Shown: positions 41,041 to 48,578 of the stretch, one piece after another | How the letters are laid out: every line of letters begins with the position of its first letter | Position numbering within the stretch: position 1 is the stretch's first letter | Source of the DNA: Actinomycetota bacterium | GTDB taxonomy: Bacteria; Actinomycetota; Actinomycetes; Mycobacteriales; Mycobacteriaceae | Length of the DNA: 64,000 bases | Direction of reading: 5' to 3' | Assembly: GCA_018268465.1 (NCBI GenBank) | Contig: JAFDWN010000023.1 | Span: forward strand, 22,029-86,028 | Notes under the pieces: generated by a model | Database searches by the model: none | Seen by the model: only the letters and a program-made list of their open reading frames with translations | Told to the model about the DNA's origin: nothing | Made by a program: the position numbers and the translations under genes

Positions 41041-42368
41041 GACGTGCTCAGGTAGCGGCGCCGCTCCCAGTCGCTGACGTGACTCACGTACTGCTGCCAT
41101 TCACTGCGTGCGATCGCGGCGAAGTCGTGCACCGAGTCCGCACCGAGGATGTCCAGGATGGTGTCGTCCTGGGTGGCCAGCGCGATGGCGGTGCCCAGCG
41201 AGTCGGGCAGTGGGGTGCCCTTGCCGTACAGGTTTCCAGTGGCCGCGTCGGGCGGTTCACGGCGCGCCTCCAACCCCGCGATGACCGCGGCCAGCGCCGA
41301 GGCGATGAGCCAGTAGGGGTTGGAATCCGAAGCGCCGGAACGTAGCTCGATGCGGGAAGCGCGCGGCTCCGCCTCGACCAGGGAGCGGATCGCTGCGCTG
41401 CGGTTGTCGCGGCTCCAGTTGACGGTGTCGGGTGCGAAGGTGTCCGGCGCGAACCGGCGGTAGGCGTTGACCGAGTGGGCACCGAACAGCGTGATCGACG
41501 GCAGATGTTCGAACAGCCCGGCGATGGCGTACCGCGCGGTGCGGCTCTCCGCGCCGTCGACGGCGGCGAAGGCGGGTTCGTCGCCGCGCCACAACGAAAT
41601 ATGCAGGTGTGCCGAACTTCCCGAATGCTCGGAGAACGGCTTGGGCATGAAGCTGGCCAGCCGCCCATGCCTGCGCGCCACCTCCTTGGCGGCGTACTTC
41701 AGGCGGGCACTGTCGTCGGCAGCAGCCAGCGCGTCGGTGTAGACCAGGTTGGTCTCGACCTGTCCCGGACCGTACTCGGTCTGGATTCCTTCCAGCCGGG
41801 TGAAGGCGCCCAGAGTGTCGTACAGGTCGGCGATCAGCGGGTCGAGCGCATTGGCGTTCTCCAGCGAATAGGCCTGGATCGCGTCGATGATCGGCGATCC
41901 GTCGCTCTGCAGCAGATAGAACTCGAATTCGACCCCGATCTTGGCGGTGTAGCCCAGTCCGTCCAGCCGGGTCAGTGCCCGGCGCAGCACCGCACGCGGA
42001 TCCAGCAATGACGGGGTGCGGTGATGGGTGACGATGTCGGAGATCACGTGGCCCACGCCCGGCCGCCAGGGCAGCCGGGTGAACGTCGAGAAGTCCGGAA
42101 CCGCATACACATCCGGGTAGCCGCCATCCCAGTTCGTCAGGCGCAGCTCATCGATCACCGTGCCGTCGGTGTTCCAGCCGAGTGCGGCCTCGCAGAACGC
42201 AAATCCGGTGCCGGTGGCCCGGTCGAGGAACTGAGCGGCCGGGATGCGTTTACCCGCAGCGTGCCCGAACGGGTCGCTCCAGGCCACCTCGATCTCGGTG
42301 AGCGTGCCGTCGGCGATGCCGCCGCGCAGCTCGTCGGGAGCAGACGACACGGCGGAGACCTGCGTCAT
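41037..42368 (-). CDS. Glutamine synthetase-family ligase (gamma-glutamyl-amine synthetase-like)
   Basis: This 443-aa GS-fold protein has EIEVAWSDPFGHAAGKRIPA, IGVEFEFYLLQ (metal Glu), QTEYGPGQVETNL, GSSAHLHISLW (GS signature His), VNAYRRFAPDTFAPDTVNWS and the C-terminal RIELRSGASDSNPYWLIASAL. It resembles the PuuA/IpuC type, which ligates glutamate to an amine, rather than housekeeping GlnA. The start ATG 42368 overlaps the permease stop (ATGA). It may cage an imported amine as a gamma-glutamyl amide before oxidation by the two downstream flavoproteins. Confidence 0.9.
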   Translation of the reverse strand: MTQVSAVSSAPDELRGGIADGTLTEIEVAWSDPFGHAAGKRIPAAQFLDRATGTGFAFCEAALGWNTDGTVIDELRLTNWDGGYPDVYAVPDFSTFTRLPWRPGVGHVISDIVTHHRTPSLLDPRAVLRRALTRLDGLGYTAKIGVEFEFYLLQSDGSPIIDAIQAYSLENANALDPLIADLYDTLGAFTRLEGIQTEYGPGQVETNLVYTDALAAADDSARLKYAAKEVARRHGRLASFMPKPFSEHSGSSAHLHISLWRGDEPAFAAVDGAESRTARYAIAGLFEHLPSITLFGAHSVNAYRRFAPDTFAPDTVNWSRDNRSAAIRSLVEAEPRASRIELRSGASDSNPYWLIASALAAVIAGLEARREPPDAATGNLYGKGTPLPDSLGTAIALATQDDTILDILGADSVHDFAAIARSEWQQYVSHVSDWERRRYLSTS

Positions 42369-43798
42369 GACCGGCCCACTCGCGTACCGACCACGGTTCC
42401 TCCGGCGAATGCGGCCGCCAGCAGTCCGACGATCACCCACGCCAGCACACTGGAACCACCGACCAGGTCGCTGAGGTTGGCCAGGATCAGCACCAACGAA
42501 CCGAGCAGCCCGGCCAGCCCGAGCGCCGGCGCGACCCGCACCCGCCACAGGGAGTGGCCGCGCCGGTCCCCGGCGAAGTACACGAGGACGGCGATACTGG
42601 TGGCGATTAGCAGCAGCACGATGCCGACTGTCGTCGCGCCGGCGAACCAGGTGTAGAACTGGCCCGCCGGGTCGAGCCCGAACAGCACCGCGAGTACGAC
42701 ACTCACCGCGACCACACCCGAGATCCACAGCGAAGCCTGATGCGGCGAACCGTGTTTGGTGTGTGGCCGACTCAATGACGCGGGTAGCACGTCTTTCTGA
42801 GCCAACGCGAAGATGTAGCGCGAGACGACGTTGTGGAACGCCAGGATGCACGCGAACAGGCTGGTGAAGTAGAGCACGGTGATGACATCGGCACCGACGG
42901 TGCCGATGTAGCGCGCGGCGGTGTCGCCGAGGAAGGTGCCGCCGGCGTCGGTGGCGCGCGCGACGGCCTCGTCGTCACCCCAGCCGGAGATCAGTGCCCA
43001 GCTGGTCACCGCGTAGAACACGCCGATCAGGAGCAATGACGCGTAGGTGGCGCGGGGAATGGTGCGTTCGGGATTGCGCGCCTCGTCGCGGAAGATCGCG
43101 GTGGCCTCGAAGCCCACGTAGCTGATGATCGCGAACAGCAGTCCGATGCCCAGCGATCCGGACAGAATGGCCTGCGGGTTGACGATGCCCGTCGACAGTC
43201 CGTGGTCGCCGCCCTGCACGACGATCACCAGATCCAGGATCGCCACGATGGCGATCTCGGCGGTGAGCAGCACAGCCAGCACCCGGCTGGACAGTTCGAT
43301 GTTGCGATAGCCGAGATAGGTGGTCACCGCGAAGGCGACCGCGGCGAACACCCACCACGGGACGGCGGGGCCGCCGAACAACTCGACGATGGCGGCACCG
43401 GCGGGACCCAGCAGCCCGTAGACGCCGGCTTCGATGGCCAGATAGCTGACGATGGCGACGAACGCGATGCCGATACCCACCGGGAAACCCAGTGACTGAC
43501 GGACATAGGAGAAGAACGCCCCCGCCTCTTCGACATACGGCGTCATCGCGGTGAAGCCGACCGAGAAGAGCAGCAGGATCAGCGTCGCGATGACAAACGT
43601 GGCCGGGAAGCCCGCCCCGTTGCCGTTGGCGATGCCCAGCGGAACCACTCCCCCGATGACGCCCAGCGGCGCCGCTGCGGCGACGACCATGAAGACGATG
43701 GAGGCGACTCCGAGGTTGCCCCGCAGTCGCCGGGGCGATACCGGCGAATCAGCGGGCCGGGCTGCCAAACCCTCACTGGGCAAGGTTGCTTCAGACAT
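42365..43798 (-). CDS. APC-superfamily amino acid/amine permease
   Basis: This 477-aa transporter has about twelve hydrophobic segments. The APC substrate-binding unwound helix is near the N-terminus (AAAAPLGVIGGVVPLGIANG), with GFEATAIFRDEARNPERTIP in the middle. It is the first gene of the four-gene operon, starting at ATG 43798. The frame remains open upstream but over the divergent trehalase gene. It probably imports the amine or amino-acid-like substrate glutamylated by the next gene product. Confidence 0.93.
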   Translation of the reverse strand: MSEATLPSEGLAARPADSPVSPRRLRGNLGVASIVFMVVAAAAPLGVIGGVVPLGIANGNGAGFPATFVIATLILLLFSVGFTAMTPYVEEAGAFFSYVRQSLGFPVGIGIAFVAIVSYLAIEAGVYGLLGPAGAAIVELFGGPAVPWWVFAAVAFAVTTYLGYRNIELSSRVLAVLLTAEIAIVAILDLVIVVQGGDHGLSTGIVNPQAILSGSLGIGLLFAIISYVGFEATAIFRDEARNPERTIPRATYASLLLIGVFYAVTSWALISGWGDDEAVARATDAGGTFLGDTAARYIGTVGADVITVLYFTSLFACILAFHNVVSRYIFALAQKDVLPASLSRPHTKHGSPHQASLWISGVVAVSVVLAVLFGLDPAGQFYTWFAGATTVGIVLLLIATSIAVLVYFAGDRRGHSLWRVRVAPALGLAGLLGSLVLILANLSDLVGGSSVLAWVIVGLLAAAFAGGTVVGTRVGRS

Positions 43799-43963
43799 GT
43801 CGGGCGTCTTTCTGGGGGGCGGGAGAACGATGCTGAAGCGACGGTAGGTAGGCCGCGGGCGGCGCTCAATCGTTGCGGTCAGCGTGAATTCTTCTCGGCG
43901 GGCCTGTTTGCGGTGTTCGCACTTGAGTAGACGGGGAGCGCGTCGGCAGTCGATGATGTCCGC

Positions 43964-45976
43964 ATGGTGCTGCAACACACGGAACCCGCCGACGGGGCCG
44001 CACAACACAACGGTGAGCCCGAGGCCGCGTTCACGGTGACGGCCCCGGTGCCGTACGCGTCGGGCGGCTCGTTGCGCAACCCTTTTCCGCCGATTGCCGA
44101 CTACGCCTTTCTGTCGGACTGCGAGAACACCTGCCTGATCTCCTCGGCCGGTTCGGTGGAGTGGCTGTGCGTGCCGCGGCCGGACTCCCCCAGCGTCTTC
44201 GGCGCCATCCTGGACCGGGGTGCGGGGCATTTCCGGCTCGGCCCGTACGGAGTGTCGGTACCGGCGGCCCGGCGGTACCTGCCGGGCAGCCTGATCCTGG
44301 AGACCACCTGGCAGACCCACACGGGCTGGCTGATCGTGCGCGATGCGCTGGTCATGGGCCCGTGGCACGACCTCGACACCCGGTCGCGCACGCATCGCCG
44401 CACCCCGATGGACTGGGACGCCGAGCACATCCTGCTGCGCACCGTGCGCTGTGTCAGCGGCACCGTCGAGCTGGTGATGAACTGCGAACCGTCCTTCGAC
44501 TACCACCGGGTCAGCGCCGGCTGGGAGTATTCGGCGCAGGCCTACGGCGAAGCGATCGCGCGCGCACACAAGGATCCCGACTCACACCCGACCCTGCGGT
44601 TGACCACCAATCTTCGGATCGGGCTGGAGGGCCGCGAGGCCCGCGCCCGCACCCGGCTCAAGGAAGGCGACAACGTCTTCGTCGCGCTGAGCTGGTCCAA
44701 GCACCCGGCGCCGCAGACCTATGAGGAAGCCGCCGACAAGATGTGGAAGACCAGCGAATGCTGGCGCCAGTGGATCAACGTCGGCGATTTTCCCGACCAC
44801 CCGTGGCGGTCGTATCTGCAGCGCAGTGCGCTGACGTTGAAGGGCCTGACCTATTCCCCGACCGGCGCGCTGCTGGCGGCCAGCACCACGTCGCTGCCGG
44901 AAACTCCTCAGGGCGAGAGGAATTGGGACTACCGCTACGCGTGGGTGCGTGACTCCACGTTTGCCCTGTGGGGGCTGTACACGTTGGGACTGGACCGCGA
45001 GGCCGATGATTTCTTCTCGTTCATCGCCGACGTGTCCGGCGTGAACAACGGCGAACGCCATCCGCTGCAGGTGATGTACGCCGTCGGCGGCGAGCGCAGC
45101 CTCGTCGAGGAAGAGCTCAACCACCTCTCCGGCTACGACGGGGCACGCCCGGTGCGGATCGGCAACGGCGCCTACGACCAGCGCCAGCACGACATCTGGG
45201 GCACCATGCTCGATTCGGTGTACCTGCACGCCAAGTCGCGCGAGCAGATGTCCGACCAGCTGTGGCCGGTGCTGAAGAACCAGGTCGAAGAGGCGATCAA
45301 ACACTGGCGTGACCCCGACCGCGGAATCTGGGAGGTGCGCGGCGAACCGCAGCACTTCACGTCCAGCAAGATCATGTGCTGGGTGGCGCTGGACCGCGGC
45401 GCCAAGCTGGCCGAACTACAGGGTGAGAAGAGTTACGCCCAGCAGTGGCGGGTGATCGCCGAGGAGATCAAGGCCGACATCCTGGCCAACGGGGTCGACT
45501 CACGGGGTGTGCTCACCCAGCGCTACGGCGACGACGCGCTGGACGCGTCGTTGCTGCTGGCGCCGCTGACCCGCTTCCTGCCCTCCGACGACCCGCGGAT
45601 CCGCGCCACGGTGATGGCGATCGCCGAGGAGCTCACCGAGGACGGCCTGGTGCTGCGCTACCGCGTCGAGGAGACCGACGACGGGCTGTCCGGTGAGGAG
45701 GGCACCTTCACCATCTGTTCGTTCTGGCTGGTGTCGGCGCTGGTGGAGATCGGCGAGGTCAGCCGGGCGAAACGGCTGTGCGAGCGGCTGCTGTCCTTCG
45801 CCAGCCCGTTGCACCTCTACGCCGAGGAGATCGAACCCCGCACCGGCCGACACCTGGGCAACTTCCCGCAGGCTTTCACGCACCTGGCGCTGATCAACGC
45901 CGTCGTGCATGTGATCCGCGCCGAGGACGAGGCCGACAGTTCCGGGGTGTTCCAGCCGGCCAACGCCCCCATGTAA
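43964..45976 (+). CDS. Trehalase, mycobacterial GH15-type
   Basis: This 670-aa glycoside hydrolase of the glucoamylase-like (GH15) fold is in the position of Rv2402 and of the characterised M. smegmatis trehalase. It has an N-terminal beta-sandwich (PPIADYAFLSDCENTCLISS, SVEWLCVPRPDSPSVFGAIL) and an (alpha/alpha)6 barrel with NWDYRYAWVRDSTFALWGLY (catalytic Asp/Glu region near 325), IWEVRGEPQHFTSSKIMCWV and EEGTFTICSFWLV. It hydrolyses trehalose to glucose. The mycobacterial enzyme is described as phosphate- and Mg-dependent. The gene is divergent from the permease operon. Confidence 0.93.
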   Translation: MVLQHTEPADGAAQHNGEPEAAFTVTAPVPYASGGSLRNPFPPIADYAFLSDCENTCLISSAGSVEWLCVPRPDSPSVFGAILDRGAGHFRLGPYGVSVPAARRYLPGSLILETTWQTHTGWLIVRDALVMGPWHDLDTRSRTHRRTPMDWDAEHILLRTVRCVSGTVELVMNCEPSFDYHRVSAGWEYSAQAYGEAIARAHKDPDSHPTLRLTTNLRIGLEGREARARTRLKEGDNVFVALSWSKHPAPQTYEEAADKMWKTSECWRQWINVGDFPDHPWRSYLQRSALTLKGLTYSPTGALLAASTTSLPETPQGERNWDYRYAWVRDSTFALWGLYTLGLDREADDFFSFIADVSGVNNGERHPLQVMYAVGGERSLVEEELNHLSGYDGARPVRIGNGAYDQRQHDIWGTMLDSVYLHAKSREQMSDQLWPVLKNQVEEAIKHWRDPDRGIWEVRGEPQHFTSSKIMCWVALDRGAKLAELQGEKSYAQQWRVIAEEIKADILANGVDSRGVLTQRYGDDALDASLLLAPLTRFLPSDDPRIRATVMAIAEELTEDGLVLRYRVEETDDGLSGEEGTFTICSFWLVSALVEIGEVSRAKRLCERLLSFASPLHLYAEEIEPRTGRHLGNFPQAFTHLALINAVVHVIRAEDEADSSGVFQPANAPM

Positions 45977-45996
45977 TCCCCCGGCGAGGTAATCCC

Positions 45997-46064
45997 CCGG
46001 CGAGCGTGCGTGTCTGCGGCCGACACGCCGACATCAGGGCCGAGGATGCGCACGCTCGCGCCGG
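45997..46064. terminator. Nested hairpin between convergent trehalase and thioester-domain genes
   Basis: CCGGCGAGCGTGCG (45997-46010) pairs with the region ending 46064 (a 2-nt bulge), and inside the loop CGTGTC/GACACG (46009-46014 and 46022-46027) forms a second stem. It is preceded by a 15-bp direct repeat, TAATCCCCCGGCGAG, at 45974 and 45989. It is a probable bidirectional terminator, and its right arm also encodes the C-terminal residues of the leftward gene. Confidence 0.55.
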
Positions 46065-47365
46065 ATTGAACCGGCGGTCCGTCGCAGCGATCCCACGCTG
46101 ACGTCGAAATCGACCACCAGCTTGGCCGGGACCGCCAGCGCCAGCGGTGTGTACCGCTGCGAACTCTCGTCGCGGGCGACACCGGTGAGCACCCGGCCGC
46201 CGTGGCCGTCGGGGGTGCCCGGCACCGTCACCGTGAGGGTCGCCCGACCTTCGCCGCTGCCGATCCGCAGGTAGAACGGCTGCCCCGGAGCGATCGGACC
46301 TGCCAGCTCGGCACCGTCGGCGTCGACGATCGACGCCCGCGAACCTGCGGCCACCGTGAGCGCCGCGGATTCGGTGGCGTGCAGCCGCAGCGGTCCGACC
46401 AGCTCACCGCGGACGTCGGCGTCCGAGCTGTCCAGTGCGGGGGCCACGACCCGGGCGCGGGCCCGCCGGGCCCCGTCGAGCAGGTAGTTGTACAGGTGCA
46501 CCACCCGTTCGGAGTTGCGGTAGGCGCCCGAACCCTGCAGCCAGAACCGCACGTCGGCCACGGTCGCGGTGCCGCCGTGCGGGGTGGCGACCGTCAGACG
46601 GTAGAACGGGTAGCCGCCAGCCCCGCGGGCGTGCCGACTTGTCGACACCGTGGTGCCGACCCCGAACGACTTGCGGTGACTGCCTTCACCGACGGCCAGC
46701 CGCGACCCGGCGATCTCCCGCCAGGTGTGTCCGTCGATGGATTTCTGCCACGTCAGGATCACCTCGGCGTCGGTCACGAGGTCAACGGTGCAGCCGCCCA
46801 ATTCGCGGGGGCCGTCGAATTCGAAGACCATGCCGTCGGCGGTGTCGGAGACGCGGGTGGGAGCGGCCAGCGACCGGTTGTCCAACTCCAGTCCGTTGGT
46901 CAGGTGCCAGATGGCGGCCTGGGTGCCGGCGATGGCTTCGTGCTCGGCGATGTTCGCGGTGCCTAGCGGGTAACCGGCCGCTCGCAACCGGCGGCTCAGC
47001 TCGGCCGGGCGCAGCGTCGGGTAGGAGTTGCGCAGGATCCAGTCCACCTCGGCCTCATGCGCGTGGGCGCGCAGGTTGGGCAGCGCGCGCCAGGTCTCGA
47101 CCCGGTACCGCGACGGTTGCGCCGGCGCCACCCCGGTGAAGTCCAGCGAGTACGCCTCGATACCCGGATTGAGCCTGATCAGATCGGTGCGCGCACGGGA
47201 GCCGTCCACGAAGGTGACGGTGTCGACGGTGTGCGAGTAGGTGCCGCCGCGGTAGCGGGTCATACGGGTGATGTCGGCGGCGGGCCTGGGTTGTACCCTG
47301 CGCCGGACGGAGACGGCGGCGCGGCGAGGCAGCGGCTGGACGACGGGGAAGGCGACAACAGACAT
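46034..47365 (-). CDS. Thioester-domain (TQxA-type) surface protein lacking the thioester cysteine
   Basis: This 443-aa protein has a thioester-domain-like N-terminal half: RYRGGTYSHTVDTVTF, EVDWILRNSYP and EHEAIAGTQAAIWHLTNG, the last holding the diagnostic TQxAxW (Gln149). At the partner position, where thioester domains have Cys, the sequence is AYSLDF (Ser73). The rest is beta-rich (about 230-440). No clear signal peptide is visible from ATG 47365, only a moderately hydrophobic N-terminus. The Shine-Dalgarno AGAAAG is 9 nt before the ATG, which decides against ATG 47371. It is preceded by a polycysteine leader ORF, so it is probably cysteine-regulated. Confidence 0.82.
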   Translation of the reverse strand: MSVVAFPVVQPLPRRAAVSVRRRVQPRPAADITRMTRYRGGTYSHTVDTVTFVDGSRARTDLIRLNPGIEAYSLDFTGVAPAQPSRYRVETWRALPNLRAHAHEAEVDWILRNSYPTLRPAELSRRLRAAGYPLGTANIAEHEAIAGTQAAIWHLTNGLELDNRSLAAPTRVSDTADGMVFEFDGPRELGGCTVDLVTDAEVILTWQKSIDGHTWREIAGSRLAVGEGSHRKSFGVGTTVSTSRHARGAGGYPFYRLTVATPHGGTATVADVRFWLQGSGAYRNSERVVHLYNYLLDGARRARARVVAPALDSSDADVRGELVGPLRLHATESAALTVAAGSRASIVDADGAELAGPIAPGQPFYLRIGSGEGRATLTVTVPGTPDGHGGRVLTGVARDESSQRYTPLALAVPAKLVVDFDVSVGSLRRTAGSIRRERAHPRP

Positions 47366-47374
47366 GAACATTGA

Positions 47375-47455
47375 CTTTCTGGGGCTTGCGAGCAGCGCGA
47401 ACAGCACACCGCCGAACAAGGGCGGGCTGGAACGCAGGAACTACGGCGTCAGAAA
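47375..47455 (-). promoter_or_regulatory. Possible Shine-Dalgarno sequestration for the thioester-domain gene
   Basis: On the minus strand TTTCTG (47455-47450), starting 1 nt after the polycysteine ORF stop, is complementary to CAGAAA (47381-47376), which contains most of the AGAAAG Shine-Dalgarno. A ribosome stalled on the Cys codons would cover the first arm and free the second. The pairing is only 6 bp, so it is suggestive. Confidence 0.4.
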
Positions 47456-47456
47456 A

Positions 47457-47525
47457 TCAACAACAACAGGAATGCACGACAATGCTGCGCGTGGTGACAC
47501 TGCGCGGCGCGGCGGTCTGCTGCAT
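47457..47525 (-). CDS. Leaderless polycysteine small ORF before the thioester-domain gene
   Basis: This 22-aa peptide starts at ATG 47525 and ends VVHSCCC, three TGT codons directly followed by TGA. A TATGGT -10 sits exactly 7 nt before the ATG, so the mRNA is leaderless. The design matches the attenuators of sirA and subI. The downstream gene is a thioester-domain-like protein, not a known sulfur-assimilation gene. The peptide sequence otherwise differs from the two other leaders, which argues for convergent or function-driven conservation of the Cys run. Confidence 0.78.
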   Translation of the reverse strand: MQQTAAPRSVTTRSIVVHSCCC

Positions 47526-47531
47526 GCGCAC

Positions 47532-47538
47532 TACCATA
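47532..47538. promoter_or_regulatory. Overlapping divergent -10 elements (TACCATA / TATGGTA)
   Basis: The 7-mer TACCATA contains a TANNNT -10 on each strand: TACCAT (47532-47537, rightward, toward the encapsulin gene) and TATGGT (47538-47533, leftward, leader ORF at 47525). The leftward one is well supported by the 7-nt spacing to a start codon. The rightward one is weaker because the leader to the encapsulin ATG would be about 110 nt. Confidence 0.5.
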
Positions 47539-47654
47539 CGGCATGGCAGCGCAGGAACACACCCGCGGCTTTCCATCAGACCCGCATCTAAATCTCTGCG
47601 ACGGGCGTGGTCGTCATCCATGATGGGTCCACCACACCTGCTCGGGAGGAATCA

Positions 47655-48578
47655 ATGACGTCGGCACAGAACGAATCCCAGGCGCTCGGCGACCTCGCCG
47701 CACGGCAGCTCGCCAATGCGACGAAGACCGTTCCGCAGCTGTCCACCATCACTCCCCGCTACCTGCTGCACCTGCTGGGCTGGGTACCGGTCGAGGCCGG
47801 TATCTACCGGGTCAACCGTGTCGTCAACCCCGACCAGGTGGCGATCCACGCCGAGGAGGGTGCGGCGTCGGAGGAACCGCTGCCGGAGACCTATGTCGAC
47901 TACGAGACCAGCCCGCGCGAGTACACCCTGCGTTCGATCTCCACCCTGCTCGATGTCCACACCCGGGTCTCGGACCTCTACTCGAGTCCGCACGATCAGA
48001 TCGCCCAGCAGCTGCGCCTGACCATCGAGACCATCAAGGAGCGCCAGGAGTCCGAGCTCGTCAACAATCCCGAGTATGGGCTGCTGTCCCAGGTCACCCC
48101 CGAACAGACCATCCAGACACTGGGCGGCGCACCGACACCCGACGACCTCGACGCGCTGATCACCAAGGTGTGGAAGACACCCGGGTTCTTCCTCACCCAT
48201 CCGCTCGGCGTCGCCGCGTTCGGCCGTGAGTGCACCTACCGTGGTGTGCCGCCGGCCGTGGTGAATCTCTTCGGCGCCCAGTTCATCACCTGGCGCGGGA
48301 TCCCGATCATCCCCAGCGACAAGGTCCCGGTGGAGGACGGCGCGACGAAGTTCATCCTGGTGCGCACCGGTGAGGAACGCCAGGGTGTCGTCGGCCTGTT
48401 CCAGCCGGGACTGGTCGGCGAGCAGGCCCCGGGCCTGTCGGTGCGCTTCACCGGCATCAACCGGTCGGCCATCGCGTCCTACCTGGTCACGCTGTACACC
48501 TCGCTGGCCGTGCTCACCGACGACGCCCTGGCAGTGCTCGAGGACGCGGCGGTGGACCAGATCCATGAGTACAAGTGA
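47655..48578 (+). CDS. Family 2A encapsulin shell protein (SrpI-like)
   Basis: This 307-aa shell protein with the HK97-like encapsulin fold is related to the sulfur-regulated SrpI of cyanobacteria and the major membrane protein I antigen of pathogenic mycobacteria. Supporting sequences are a short N-terminal arm, YVDYETSPREYTLRSISTLL (E-loop region), TIETIKERQESELVNNPEYG, GVPPAVVNLFGAQFITWRG and the C-terminal VRFTGINRSAIASYLVTLY. GGGAGGA precedes the ATG. The next gene, overlapping by 14 nt, encodes the cysteine desulfurase cargo of this encapsulin class, so the pair should make a sulfur-handling protein nanocompartment. Confidence 0.94.
   Translation: MTSAQNESQALGDLAARQLANATKTVPQLSTITPRYLLHLLGWVPVEAGIYRVNRVVNPDQVAIHAEEGAASEEPLPETYVDYETSPREYTLRSISTLLDVHTRVSDLYSSPHDQIAQQLRLTIETIKERQESELVNNPEYGLLSQVTPEQTIQTLGGAPTPDDLDALITKVWKTPGFFLTHPLGVAAFGRECTYRGVPPAVVNLFGAQFITWRGIPIIPSDKVPVEDGATKFILVRTGEERQGVVGLFQPGLVGEQAPGLSVRFTGINRSAIASYLVTLYTSLAVLTDDALAVLEDAAVDQIHEYK

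Noticed and set aside
41037-42851. N-terminal extension of the glutamine-synthetase-like protein
   Set aside because: Upstream codons overlap the permease gene in another frame. ATG 42368 with ATGA coupling is the real start.
42365-44569. Permease frame continuing 257 codons upstream
   Set aside because: The extension is antisense to the trehalase gene and has no membrane or family character.
47481-47658. Plus-strand short ORF with a VCCM motif before the encapsulin gene, considered as a leader
   Set aside because: The Cys codons are mid-frame, the frame runs past the encapsulin start, and there is no -10 at the right spacing. It is the opposite strand of the real leader.
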